The notes beneath the pieces were generated by a model. It worked only from the letters and a program-made list of their open reading frames with translations, ran no database searches and was not told the origin of the DNA. Both the position numbers and the translations under genes were made by a program. Positions 19,062-30,131 of a stretch of 64,000 nucleotides of DNA are shown here, piece by piece. Position 1 is the stretch's first letter. Each line of letters begins with the position of its first letter. Origin of the DNA: Lathyrus oleraceus (Eukaryota > Streptophyta > Magnoliopsida > Fabales > Fabaceae); the NCBI RefSeq assembly GCF_024323335.1, contig NC_066585.1, forward strand, positions 534,806,082 through 534,870,081. The letters run 5' to 3'.

Positions 19062-22000
19062 TTATGCGTAGTATTTTTTGACTATGTCTGCGTTCACGGG
19101 ATGTGGGAAGTCTTCGCCATCCATCGTAGCAAGTATCATGGCTCCACCAGAGAATACCTTCTTAACTACAAATGGCCCTTCGTATGTGGGGGTCCATTTG
19201 CCTCTGGGATCACCTTGTGGTAGAATGATACGCTTGATCACCAAGTCGCCAATTTGATACACCTGTCTCTTGACCTTTTTGTTAAATGCCTGGGTCATGC
19301 GTTTCTGATATATCTGTCCATGACAGACAGCCGCGAGTCTCTTTTCATCAATCAAATTTATCTGATCAAGTCGAGTCTGAATCCATTCATCCTCGTCTAA
19401 GTCTGCCTCTTTCATGATTCTTAGAGAGGGAATCTGAACTTCCACTGGTAAAACAGCTTCCATTCCATAGACTAAAGAGAAAGGAGTTGCCCCTGTCGAA
19501 GTGCGTACTGAAGTGCGATAACCATGAAGAGAAAATGGTAACATCTCATGCCAATCTTTGTACGTCACTGTCATCTTTTGTATAATCTTCTTAATATTCT
19601 TATTAGCAGCCTCCACGGCGCCGTTCATCTTTGGCCGATACGGAGAAGAGTTATGGTGTTTTATTTTGAACTGCGTGCAGAGTTCAGTAATCATCTTGTT
19701 GTTCAAATTGGTGCCATTGTCCGTGATAACTCTTTCGGGGACGCCATATCGACAAATGAGATTATTCTTGATGAATCGTGCCACCACATTCTTGGTGACA
19801 GAAGCAAATGAGGCGGCTTCTACCCACTTTGTAAAGTAATCAATAGCAACAAGGATGAAACGATGTCCATTAGAAGCAGTAGGTTTAATCTCTCCAATCA
19901 TATCAATGCCCCACATTGCAAAGGGCCAAGGGGCTGTCAACACGTTCAATGGAGCAGGAGGCACATGTACTTTATCCGCATAGATCTGGCACTTGTGACA
20001 GATTCTGGAGTGATGGTGGCAATCAGCTTCCATGGTAGACCAATAATACCCTGATCTCAGAATCTTCTTGGCCATCGTATGTCCACTAGAATGAGTCCCA
20101 AAAATACCGTCATGCATGTTTTCCATAATCTTTTCTGCTTCCTTTTTATCCACACAGCGAAGCAAGGTCGAATCATGATTACGTTTGTATAATACTCCAT
20201 TACTCAAAAAGAATTTAGCGGAGAACTTCCTCAAGAATTTTCTGTCATTGACGGACGCCCCTTCAGGGTACTCCTGAGCTTCTAAATATCTTTTTACTTC
20301 GTGGAACCAAGGTTTCTCTTTTACTTCAACAGTGTTAAGTTCATAACAATATGCTGGTTCATCTAGTCGTTCAATGGTGATCCTGGGAGCTTCATTGTCC
20401 CATCTGACTCTGAACATGGATGACATGGTGGCCAAGGCGTCTGCCAACTGATTCTCCTCTCGTGGAATATGTTCGAATGTAATCTCTTCAAAGTATGGGA
20501 TTAATGTCAACACCCGCTCTCGATAAGGGATGAGATTCGGATGTTTAGTGTCCCATGCTCCTTTGATCTGACTGATTACCAAAGCTGAGTCTCCATACAC
20601 GCTTAAAAACTTGATTCTCAGGTCTATAGCAGCTCTGAGTCCCAAAATACATGCTTCGTACTCGGCCATATTATTGGTGCAATCAAAACATAGTCTAGCA
20701 GTGAAAGGAGTATGACAACCCTTGGGGGGAACGATTACAACACCAACACCATTGCCCAATGCATTAGAAGATCCATCAAAAACCATAGTCCATCGGGAGC
20801 CCGGTTCGGGTCCTTCATCCGGTCCAGGTTCTTCATAATCAGTAACAAGCATGACATCCTCATCTGGGAACTCAAAATTCATAGATTGGTAATCATCTAC
20901 TGCTTGATGAGCCAAATGATCGGCTAGCACGCGTCCTTTGATTGCTTTCTGGGTAGTATACTGGATATCATACTCTGTTAACATCATCTGCCATCTTGCT
21001 ATTCTTCCGGAGAGGGCAGGTTTCTCAAATATGTATTTGATGGGATCCATCTTAGAAATCAACAAAGTGGTATGATTCAACATACACTGTCTTAGTCGGC
21101 GAGCAGCCCAGGCCAAAGCACAGCAAGTTCTCTCGAGCAGTGAGTATCTTGTTTCACAGTCGGTAAACTTTTTGCTAAGGTAGTATATGGCATGCTCTTT
21201 TCGACCAGACTCGTCATGTTGCCCCAACACGCACCCCATTGAAGTTTCTAACACGGTCAAATACATGATTAGAGGTCTTCCTTCAACTGGTGGTATCAGG
21301 ATCGGAGGTTCCTGGAGATACTTCTTGATTTTGTCAAAAGCTCCTTGACACTCGTCATTCCATATCATCTCTTGATTCTTCCTCAGTAGTTTGAAGATGG
21401 GTTTGCAGGTAGCAGTCAAATGGGAAATAAATCGGGCAATGTAGTTCAAACGTCCCAAGAAACCTCTGACTTCTTTATCCGTGCGGGGAACTGGCATTTC
21501 TCGAATAGCTCTCACCTTGGCCGGGTCAACCTCAATTCCTTTACCACTGACAATAAAGCCCAAGAGTTTACCGGATCTTACTCCAAAGGTGCATTTGTTC
21601 GGGTTCAATCTCAACTTGTATTTCTTCAACCTCTCAAACAGTTTGTATAAATGATCGAGATGTTCTTCTTCGGTATGAGATCTGGCTATCATGTCATCCA
21701 CATATACTTCTATTTCATGATATATCATATCATGGAACAAAACGACCATAGCACGTTCGTACGTTGCCCCGACGTTCTTCAAACCGAATGGCATTACTTT
21801 GTAACAGAAAGTGCCCCATTGCGTCACAAACGTAGTTTTCTCCATGTCTTCAGGTGCCATCTTAATCTGGTTATAACCCGAGAATCCATCCATGAAGGAG
21901 AATACTTTGTGTTGAGCGGTGTTATCTACCAGAACATCAATGTGCGGAAGTGGAAAGTCATCTTTGGGACTCGCTTTATTCAGATCTCTGTAATCGACGC

Positions 22001-22533
22001 ACATTCGTACCTTACCATCCTTCTTCGGTACTGGTACCACATTAGCAACCCATTGAGGATAAGAAGTAACGGCTAGGAAACCGGCGTTAAATTGTTTCAT
22101 AACTTCGGCTTTGATTTTCTCGGACATTTCAGGACGCATGCGACGAACCTTTTGCTTAACAGGACGACAATCTTCCTTCATCGGCAAACGATGCACTACT
22201 ATATCAGTATCCAGTCCTGGCATGTCTTCGTAAGACCAAGCAAAAATCTCAATATAGTCATGTAACATCTGAATCAATCTTTCCTTGACACTGTCTCCCA
22301 AGTCTGCTCCTATTTTGACTTCTTTCTTGTCCACTTCGGTACCCAGATTTACAATTTCGATCGACTCTTCATGCGGCTGTATAGTCTTTTCTTCTTGCAG
22401 TACCAGTCTGGCAAGCTCTTCAGGTACTTCACAATCTTCCCCACTTCCATCCTCGGTTTGGTAGATCGGATTTTCGAAGTCATAATTGACAGTAGCAGAA
22501 CTATTATCAACAGGATCCAGAGTGGGTGTGGAT
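19062..22533 (-). CDS. pol: Pol polyprotein of element B (RT, RNase H, aRNase H, integrase)
   Basis: An open exon of about 1157 codons starting at 22533, directly after the intron acceptor. There is no ATG at its head; the GTG at 22332-22334 is internal. Numbering from that GTG: RT about 60-260 with YVDDM at 211-215; degenerate first RNase H about 345-450; archaeal-type RNase H about 520-645 with MVFDGSSN, NNMAEYEA, YGDSAL and LADALATM; then integrase HKCQ, WGIDMIG, ITDNGTN and GAVEAANKN. No stop or frameshift. It should form the C-terminal part of a Gag-Pro-Pol polyprotein after splicing. Confidence 0.93.
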
Positions 22534-22768
22534 CTGCAAATCGTTACGTGAGTGTGTGTAAGAAAACATAGCTTGTTCGAAAGATGACAAGAAAGATAAA
22601 GAGCGCAATATTTGAATGCAAAACGTCCATTGATTTATTGAATATGAATATGCTTATGAAAATGACAAAACCCTTAACAAATTAGCTATTGTGCCCCGGG
22701 CATAGACACAATGCTTTAAGAAGTTCAATTTAAAAATTTGCAACACTAAAATAGACGATAACAATTAC
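22534..22768 (-). other. Spliced intron between gag-pro and pol, element B
   Basis: GT-AG intron of 235 nt. The donor GTAATTGT starts at 22768 inside the gag-pro GAG TAA stop context and the acceptor TTTGCAG ends at 22534. Splicing keeps phase 2 into pol. Same layout as in A, A0 and D. Confidence 0.8.
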
Positions 22769-25700
22769 TCCTGACTAGAGGAAATCGGGATAGTGTCTTC
22801 AGCCTTCCAATTATTGAGTCCGTCACCAATTGTTGGGAAAATCCAGCTATCCAGGTCGCAATCGCTATCAGCATCTTCTACAGCATTAATCTGATCTTTG
22901 ACCATCCTTTCAGAGTTAAATCCTAAACCAGACTTGTCAGACTTGTATGGTACGTTGATCAGTTGACCCCAACCAGTACGACCACCATTTTCAACCACGG
23001 CTTGAGCGTCCTTCAGAGAAATCATGGCAGGAGGAATACCAATAACCTTGGGCACAAGGGGAGTCGGCTTAAGGACAGGACTGGGCGGGTGAACCATTTC
23101 AAATGACTGAGTGGGAGTCTCAACGAATTCGCCATCCATCTCGACGTATCCGAAGGCCTGCACACTACTGACAATATACTCTTCTTCTCCATACACAGTG
23201 ACAATCTTACCCTCTATTGGATACTTCAGCTTTTGATGGAGAGATGAGGCTACGGCACTTGCCCCATGAATCCAAGGGCGTCCCAGCAAGCATGAATAGG
23301 CAGGACGGATGTTCATCACGTGAAAGGTAGTGTTGAAGACTTGAGGTCCTATCTTGATAGGGAGAACCACTTCACCATGGACCACACTTTTTGCACCGTC
23401 GTACGCACGCACCACAGTATCACTAGGTTTCAATTCGATGCTCTTACAGTCAAGCTTGTCGAGTACAGCTTTCGGTAGCACATTCAAAGAAGAGCCATTA
23501 TCGATCAACACATGAGCTAAGGTGATCCCCTTACATTCAATGGAGATGTGCAGAGCCTTGTTATGATTCTTTCCTGCTGGTGTCAGATCAGCATCGGAAA
23601 AGCCTAGGCCATTGTCAGCAGTCAGGTTAGCAACATAGTTTTCAAACTGATCGACAGATGTCTCCTGAGGTACATGAGCGGTCTTCAAGAATTTGATCAA
23701 TGCATTGGCATGAGATTCAGAAGATAACAACAAGGATAACATCGAAATTTTAGACGGAGTATGCCCCAGCTGTTCTACCACATCAAAATCACTCTTACGG
23801 ATGATTTTCAGCATTTCCTCCACTTCCTGCTTGGCAACATCTTCAGTAGTAACTTCGACCGGTGTCTTCGATTGAGAAGGGTTGGTTACTGGTTCCTTTC
23901 CTCGAGTTTCAGGGGCGGGAGGTGAGATTTCTGGAGAGAAGATCCTTCCACTTCGAGTAACTTTACTAGTCCCAACAATGTCATTAGGATTAGCAGAATT
24001 ACCAACTTGCTTTACGCCATGGATATAAACATCACCTCCATAATTCCACGGAATGGCTTTGCTGGAGGAATATGGAACTGGGCCAGGTGCAGTAATGACC
24101 AGGGGAGCTGCCTTGGGCTCAGCAGTAATCTTCACAGGTACTCTGGTAGCGGTAATCTTCACTGGAACTTTGGACCTAGCAATCACAGATATTTCTTCAA
24201 TAGGGTCTTCCACCTTAGGAACCTTTTCGAAGAGAATTGTATGATCGTCCATCAGCCGTTGAATACCATTCCTCAATTTCAGGCAATCATTGGGTCGGAG
24301 TATACAGAGACCGCAGCTTTCAGCACAACCTGGAAATAAACCAGCTTGCAACAACTTCTTCTTGACGGCCAGGAGAGGAGATGCTAAGTCAGCCACATTA
24401 GAAATGTGAGAATTGTCATCCACAGCATTAACAGCCTTGTCATGATTAGGCATAGGTGCAGTGACGACATTAGGAGTCTCCGGCGGCTCAAATTCAATTT
24501 CCCCAGCGTCGATCATATCCTGAATTTTATTCTTCAACAACCAACAATCGTTTGTATCATGCCCGGGGCTATCGGAGTGATATGCACACCTGGCATTGGG
24601 ATTATAACGAGGAGAAGTAGTGTTGACATTTGCAGGAGGACCTCTGAGAGTGACTAAATTCGCCTTCAGCATACTCTGCAGTGCTTGTGCTAAAGTCATA
24701 TTGATCTTGGTAAACTGCCTTCTCGGCCTGTCCTGTCTGTGCTGGAAGTTTTGAGCTGGCGGGGCTGCAATCGTAACTGCTCCAACGGCATGATCACTAT
24801 TCTTCTTATTATGACTCCTTTGACCGTACACCGCATTTGATTCATTTTTCCCTTGATAGGACTTTTTGTTGCTTGCAGAGGTAGTAGCCTGTATCTTTCC
24901 ACTTCGAATGCCGCTTTCAACACGTTCACCTGTCAATATAAGCTCAGTGAAACCCGATGAAGAACTTCCCAGTAGATGGCTGTAGAATGGACCAGTCAGT
25001 GTGCCCATGAACATGTCCACTAATTCTCGATCAGTCATAGGGGGTTTGACTCTGCCAGCCAAATCTCTCCATTTTTTAGCATATTCTTTGAAGCTTTCTT
25101 TAGATCCCATAGTCATATTCTGCAACTGTAGCCGAGTAGGCGCTAATTCAGAATTATACTGGTAATGCTTGTAGAATTCCGTCGCTAAATCGGTCCAGGT
25201 GTGGATGTTAGAGCTCTCGAGCTGATAATACCACTCCAACTGTGTGCCAGACAGGCTCTCTTGGAAGAAATGGATCCAAAGCTTCCTGTCAGTGGTATAC
25301 GGCTGAATCTTTCTCACATAAGCTCTCAGATGCATCTGAGGACAAGACGCACCATCGTACTTAGTGAAAGTGGGGATCTTGAATTTGCGGGGGATGACCA
25401 CGTCGGAAACCAGACCCAAGCTTTCAAAATCTAGACTGGGCGCCTTCTGGCTTTCCATAGCTAACATACGTTCTTCTAGCAACTTGTACTTGCCATCTTT
25501 TGGAGAGTACTGTTCATTCTCGTAATCTTCATCGTCGTCCTCAGGGTTGAAGAGATCAACATCCTCCTCTCCTGAATCATTTTCTGTCTCCTCTTCTTGC
25601 TCTTTCGGAAGTCTAATCTTGACTCCTGCAGCCTGTCCTTTACGCCTCCTTCCCGGGTTAATGTAACTCACAGGTTTCGGGTCTTTCTTCTTCTCGAGCA

Positions 25701-25803
25701 AGAGAGCCTTCAGTTCTTCCTGCCCCTTGGATAAGCTCAGCATCATCTCCTGGAATTGAGCATTCTGAGCCTGGAGATCTTTGACAGTTTGTTCGAGGTC
25801 CAT
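22765..25803 (-). CDS. gag-pro: Gag-protease polyprotein of element B
   Basis: 1012 codons, ATG at 25801-25803. Residues 1-40 look coiled-coil; an acidic stretch at 70-98; a capsid-like Retrotrans_gag region about 150-265 (FKEYAKKWRDLAGRV); knuckle CAYHSDSPGHDTNDC at 406-420 with spacing C-x2-H-x5-H-x4-C, not the classic CCHC; a second cysteine cluster 493-507; aspartic protease about 755-850 with VLIDNGSS (Asn where D-T-G is usual) and LLGRPW. It packages RNA and matures the polyproteins. It lies 209 bp after ORF1 and ends at the intron donor. Frame intact. Confidence 0.92.
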   Translation of the reverse strand: MDLEQTVKDLQAQNAQFQEMMLSLSKGQEELKALLLEKKKDPKPVSYINPGRRRKGQAAGVKIRLPKEQEEETENDSGEEDVDLFNPEDDDEDYENEQYSPKDGKYKLLEERMLAMESQKAPSLDFESLGLVSDVVIPRKFKIPTFTKYDGASCPQMHLRAYVRKIQPYTTDRKLWIHFFQESLSGTQLEWYYQLESSNIHTWTDLATEFYKHYQYNSELAPTRLQLQNMTMGSKESFKEYAKKWRDLAGRVKPPMTDRELVDMFMGTLTGPFYSHLLGSSSSGFTELILTGERVESGIRSGKIQATTSASNKKSYQGKNESNAVYGQRSHNKKNSDHAVGAVTIAAPPAQNFQHRQDRPRRQFTKINMTLAQALQSMLKANLVTLRGPPANVNTTSPRYNPNARCAYHSDSPGHDTNDCWLLKNKIQDMIDAGEIEFEPPETPNVVTAPMPNHDKAVNAVDDNSHISNVADLASPLLAVKKKLLQAGLFPGCAESCGLCILRPNDCLKLRNGIQRLMDDHTILFEKVPKVEDPIEEISVIARSKVPVKITATRVPVKITAEPKAAPLVITAPGPVPYSSSKAIPWNYGGDVYIHGVKQVGNSANPNDIVGTSKVTRSGRIFSPEISPPAPETRGKEPVTNPSQSKTPVEVTTEDVAKQEVEEMLKIIRKSDFDVVEQLGHTPSKISMLSLLLSSESHANALIKFLKTAHVPQETSVDQFENYVANLTADNGLGFSDADLTPAGKNHNKALHISIECKGITLAHVLIDNGSSLNVLPKAVLDKLDCKSIELKPSDTVVRAYDGAKSVVHGEVVLPIKIGPQVFNTTFHVMNIRPAYSCLLGRPWIHGASAVASSLHQKLKYPIEGKIVTVYGEEEYIVSSVQAFGYVEMDGEFVETPTQSFEMVHPPSPVLKPTPLVPKVIGIPPAMISLKDAQAVVENGGRTGWGQLINVPYKSDKSGLGFNSERMVKDQINAVEDADSDCDLDSWIFPTIGDGLNNWKAEDTIPISSSQE

Positions 25804-26012
25804 TTTTCTGTTCAGAGGGAAGACCGTAAGAACATTGATCTTTTAGAATACCTGTTATGCAATGTTATGTTATGCTATGCAATGTATGAAATGTTTTCAA
25901 GGACTTTTGGAATTTAACTTTGCGTAAACCCCAAAAAGAGAGGAACTTTTTATTAATAATTTCTTTAATCATTGTTCATTACAAGAAATAATAATAAAAA
26001 TACAATGAAAGC

Positions 26013-27341
26013 TCAAGTCTCCCAGGGACGGCTTCTTTTTGGGCGAAGATATGCATTGAGTCTTCGTTCCTCATTAAGCTGGCTGGTAAGTTCTAACACT
26101 TTCTTCCTCTCGGCACAGAACTGGGCTTCAAAAGTATCCCTTTCCTCTCTCAACTGGATCCAGGATCTCTTCAATTCTTCAACATCGGTAGGCATATCTG
26201 GATAAGGAATGATCTGAGGAGTACCTCCCTCAACTTCTGGTTCAACAATCAGCGGTCCGACTGCAAGATATGGCATGACAAGCTCACGAGCTCTGGCGCG
26301 TACCCATCTGAGATAAGGTTCCATAGGAATAGAATTTTTCTGTCCTAAATTACTTCTTTTCACCATGCCCCAGGCTCGTACAAACCTTTGACGGAGACCT
26401 TGAGAGTCGTTGTCATAGTCAAACACAGTGCCTTGAATAATTACTTCATGTGGACCATCTCTTCGAGCATAACCAAACTGGCGTAGGGCTAAAGCTGGGT
26501 TATAAGTAATACCTCCTCTTATCCCCAGGAGTGGTACGTTAGAGAATTCTCCACAACGGTCAATGACAATAACATTTTCTTTGAGATGAGGACACCAACG
26601 GATGTCTGAATGGGAGAGCGACATTATCTTTTGAGACCATTTCAAATTTTGATCATTCTTCAGGACTGATTGAGGAAGGTGCGAAATAAACCACCTAGAC
26701 AATAAAGGTATGCAGCACATGAGAGTCCCTTGCCTTTTCATAGTACGAGTGTGAAGGGAATGCAAAATGTCTCCAAGCAAGGTAGGCACAGGGTTATGAG
26801 TGAGAAATATCTTAATAGCATTCATGTCTATGAATTGGTCGGGATTAGGAAATAGCACCAAACCATAGATTAGTAATGCTAGAACATCTTCGAAAGCATG
26901 GACGTTCATAACTTTTAGGAATTCTCGGGCCTTATTCATCAGAAACTTGGCAAGTAGACCCTTAACTCCACTTCTTGTTACCCAATTAGTTTCAATGTCG
27001 GATTTTGTCAAATGTAAAGCCATGGCAACTTCTTCAGACTTCGGAATCTTTTTTAAACCACTGAAAGGTATTTGATCAAGAATAGGTATCCCAAGTAGCT
27101 TGGAAAATTCTTCTAATGTGGGTACCAACTGATAATCTGGGAATGTGAAGCAATGATGTTTAGGATCGAAGAACTGGAATAGGACTCTCATCATATCTTC
27201 TTTGAAATCAGTGGTAACCAAATTGAGGAGAGAACCATGTTTCTTGATGAACTGAGCCTGATCGGGAAGTTCTGACACTAGATCCTTTAGTTGAGGAGAG
27301 ATTGCTACAAAGTTGATCCGGATGGTCTTCCTGGAAGTCAT
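26013..27341 (-). CDS. Ogre ORF1 protein, intact (family B)
   Basis: 442 codons, ATG at 27339-27341. It is the extra ORF before gag that defines Ogre-type elements. Sequence such as FFDPKHHCFTFPDYQLVPTL and LGIPILDQIPFSG recalls the plant ORF1 family that databases list as an uncharacterised domain (DUF7745, by memory). The C-terminal about 60 residues are charged and coiled-coil-like (LREERDTFEAQFCAERKKV). No catalytic motif seen and the function is not known. It is the undamaged twin of the pseudogene at 12845-14207. Confidence 0.85.
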   Translation of the reverse strand: MTSRKTIRINFVAISPQLKDLVSELPDQAQFIKKHGSLLNLVTTDFKEDMMRVLFQFFDPKHHCFTFPDYQLVPTLEEFSKLLGIPILDQIPFSGLKKIPKSEEVAMALHLTKSDIETNWVTRSGVKGLLAKFLMNKAREFLKVMNVHAFEDVLALLIYGLVLFPNPDQFIDMNAIKIFLTHNPVPTLLGDILHSLHTRTMKRQGTLMCCIPLLSRWFISHLPQSVLKNDQNLKWSQKIMSLSHSDIRWCPHLKENVIVIDRCGEFSNVPLLGIRGGITYNPALALRQFGYARRDGPHEVIIQGTVFDYDNDSQGLRQRFVRAWGMVKRSNLGQKNSIPMEPYLRWVRARARELVMPYLAVGPLIVEPEVEGGTPQIIPYPDMPTDVEELKRSWIQLREERDTFEAQFCAERKKVLELTSQLNEERRLNAYLRPKRSRPWET

Positions 27342-28032
27342 AGCCCTGTTTCAGAGCAAAGTTAAATCCCTAAGTCCTTGAAATGGTTAGTACAATGCCA
27401 TGATGTTATGATGTTATGATGTTAAGTAAACAACAAGCACAAACAAGTCACACAACAATCATTCCTAGGTTTTAAGGCTTGCATGAGTTCCATAGGTAAG
27501 TACCCTCCCCACTGAAGTTTGGTTGGTTCAACCTGTCCTAGAATAGTAACCGGGTTCTAGAAGGATCTCAAATCATTGACCTTTCCTTAAGTCCACTTCA
27601 GTGCAACACCAAGTGGTCGACCGAAGCTTCCCTAAAGTCCAATCTCAAAGAGTGTAGTATCGAGTCTCAACCAACCTCAGTCGGAACCGAAGTCAGTTAT
27701 CTCACTACTTTCTAATGGCTAGGATGAGTCAATTAGGGTTCTAAAGGTCTGGTTAATGCTTTGATGACACCACGCGGAAGCCAAATTTTTCCTCAAGTAA
27801 ACATGAGGAACATCAGGACATCCAAAGTGTCACATTAACCGTAGCCATCATTTTGACCATTCCAGTATACGCCGGATAGTCGCGATGATCTTTTGCTACT
27901 TACCTAAGGTACACTAGATCCGGGTGTAGGATCTTTTACTCAAGCGTAAAAATACCCAAGCAATCCCTTAAAAGTAAATCAGACAATTTGAATAAGTGAT
28001 CTTGTTTTTAAGGTAACCTCTCTTTTTAAGGG
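27342..28032 (-). other. 5' leader of element B
   Basis: A 691-bp non-coding leader between PBS and ORF1. It contains GAGTGTAGTATCG near 27650, shared with the A and D leaders. No other feature. Confidence 0.75.
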
Positions 28033-28050
28033 TCCCCAGCAGAGTCGCCA
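28033..28050 (-). promoter_or_regulatory. Primer binding site of element B
   Basis: Minus strand TGGCGACTCTGCTGGGGA, separated by 4 nt from the 5' LTR. tRNA-Arg type by comparison with Ogre. Confidence 0.85.
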
Positions 28051-28239
28051 GTTCTGTCATACGGTGAACTGACTTTGTGTGTTTTTGCTTTGGAAAGCAA
28101 ATGTCGCGGTTAGCAAGAGTCGCCACCGACTTTTCTTTTATCCAATAAGGAAAGGTGGAAAAGAACAGGAAAGACCCTAATTAGATTTTGGGTTTGGGAG
28201 GTACATTATACAAAGGGAAAGTGTTAGCACCCTTTGTAT

Positions 28240-28255
28240 CCATGGTTATCCATGG
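28240..28255 (-). other. R/U5 hairpin of B (covarying)
   Basis: CCATGG, 4-nt loop, CCATGG, about 185 bp from the LTR edge and next to the conserved GGGAAAGTGTTAGCACCC. The equivalents are 32281-32296 in A and 46842-46857 in D, with different but complementary arms. Confidence 0.6.
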
Positions 28256-29796
28256 GCTCTTAATTGCTTGATCACTTATGTTTGTCTGGAAAAAGTGGTT
28301 GTGAATTGATTAGAAAATGTTTTGAAAAGAGAATTTAACTTTGTAATGATTCTCGTATGAATGTATACAAAGTGGTTATCTCATTTAGTTGTTTAGAAAA
28401 ATATAACTCGGTAATGATTCTAGTATGAATGTATACCAAGTGGTGATTTTCTAGTATTTATGAAGTGTGAAAAGTATTTTTAAATTGTGAGCAAGCAATT
28501 AAGAGTTATACCTTCCTAGGGTCTTTATGGGCATTTCCTATCCTTATGAGGGTAAAACTGTCCTTACTATTGAGAAGTAAGTAGTCTTGTCCTTTTGGAT
28601 TTAAGGGTCATCGTAGGGTCATCGATTGGTCATTGAAAGCAACGGTTGTAAGGATACCTTAGCATTCGAAGGGACTATCATCATTTAACCGTAGGCTACA
28701 CCGAAGGGTCATCGAGGGACAAAATCATATATTCGAAGGCAACATCCGAGGGACTATGATTTATTTTAGAGGGACATGATGATTTAATCGAAGGGTCTTT
28801 GCTAAGTGTATCCCTACATTCGCGGGGCATGACCGTAATACCGTAAGGCAACAAAGTGAGGTCCAAGATCACATATTCAAAGGCAATATTTTACAATCAA
28901 TTAGGCAATTGTAATCAATTAGGTAATTAGGTCCGCATTATAATTAATTAAGTAATTAGGATGAATCTCCACATTAAAATTAATCAAGTAATTAGGATGA
29001 ATCTCCACATTAAAATTAATTAGGCAATCAGGATGAATCTCCACATTAAAATTAAGTAATTCAGAATCCATCTCCATAAGGGTATCCCACAAATAAAGTG
29101 GAATACCTAGCCGGCCGTTTCTTCAGGAATATGTAAGCCTTTACACAATTCAGCACACGGGTTAGAACATCGAGATAAAGTACAATTGAAAATTGCACCA
29201 CAAAATAAACACAACAGTCATAAGGTCAGGCCAAATAATGCAGAATTATAATAGATCTTGATTAGATAAACATAAGGCAGAACAGAAAAGAAACAAAACA
29301 GCCACTGTCCTGTTCGCTCCTGCTTCGCCTAGCGAAGGCTTAGCGAGTGCTCGCTGCAGGCTCGCTTAGCGATGTGCTAGCGAGCGGCTACGGGTTTTGA
29401 GTTTAATGGCAACATGATCTCCGGAACCCTGAACTTTATGGCATTTAATTACAGGAATAGCATGGACAAACATTCAGGATATTCAGGCATACTTACATTC
29501 ACATGTGAAATCAAATTACATATCCAAAAATTTAATCATGATGCATTATGTATGTAGAGATTACCGATTGGAAGCATAAAACAGTAGTGATGCGCAAACC
29601 TGTTTGCAATTGAATTGCAATGTGGAAAGGGGCTGATCACTCTTGGTATCAGATTGAGTTGGGCGGCGGTAACTTCGGTGCGGATGAGCGGCCTTCAGGG
29701 TTTCTTTACTCGGAATTCTCTGAGTTAGTCTCCAGGGTTTCTATGCCAGGGTTTCTTTCCGTCTTCGTCTGTCCCTTTTCGTGACTGAAGTGTCGG

Positions 29797-29804
29797 TATT
29801 TATA
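29797..29804 (-). promoter_or_regulatory. TATA box of the B 5' LTR
   Basis: TATAAATA on the minus strand. It is the likely start-setting promoter for element B RNA, with the 93-bp palindromic repeats just upstream. Confidence 0.6.
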
Positions 29805-30131
29805 GTGATTGAGGTGACCTAATGGGTTCGGAATGAAGCCCAAAAATTCTGATATATCGCAAGCTTCGCTAGGCGAAGGATTTGCTCGCCTAGCGAGCAG
29901 GCCATTTGTGACCTAATGGGCTCAGACTGAAGCCCAACAATTCTGGTATTCGCAAGCTTCGCTAGGCGAAGGATTTGCTCGCCTAGCGAGCAAGCCATTT
30001 TGGGTCATTTTCTGGATTGGGCCCCTTGTGAGCTGGGCCTTTGTTTCTTTAAGGTAAACCCCTTGAAAAATGAGCTGGAGTGCTTCGGAAAATGTTTTGC
30101 AAGATTAATGGGCAAATTTTGGGGTATGACA

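Larger units (their letters stand above)
14921..30131 (-). mobile_element. Complete Ogre-type retrotransposon B
   Basis: A 15,211-bp element between two 2077-bp LTRs (28055-30131 as 5', 14921-16997 as 3'). It holds PBS 28033-28050, leader, intact ORF1, intact gag-pro, intron, intact pol, hairpin array, 141-bp tandem repeats and PPT. The LTRs differ at only a few sites. Every frame is open, so it is the best candidate here for an autonomous element. The 3' LTR is shared with a second, truncated B copy to its left, so there is no simple target duplication. Confidence 0.92.
28055..30131 (-). repeat. 5' LTR of element B
   Basis: 2077 bp, TGTCATACGG to GGGGTATGACA, the same length as 14921-16997 and nearly identical. 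It carries a U5 PBS-core copy (28117-28125), the R/U5 hairpin (28240-28255), a TATA box (29797-29804) and two 93-bp U3 units from 29815. Its right edge abuts A gag directly. Confidence 0.93.
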
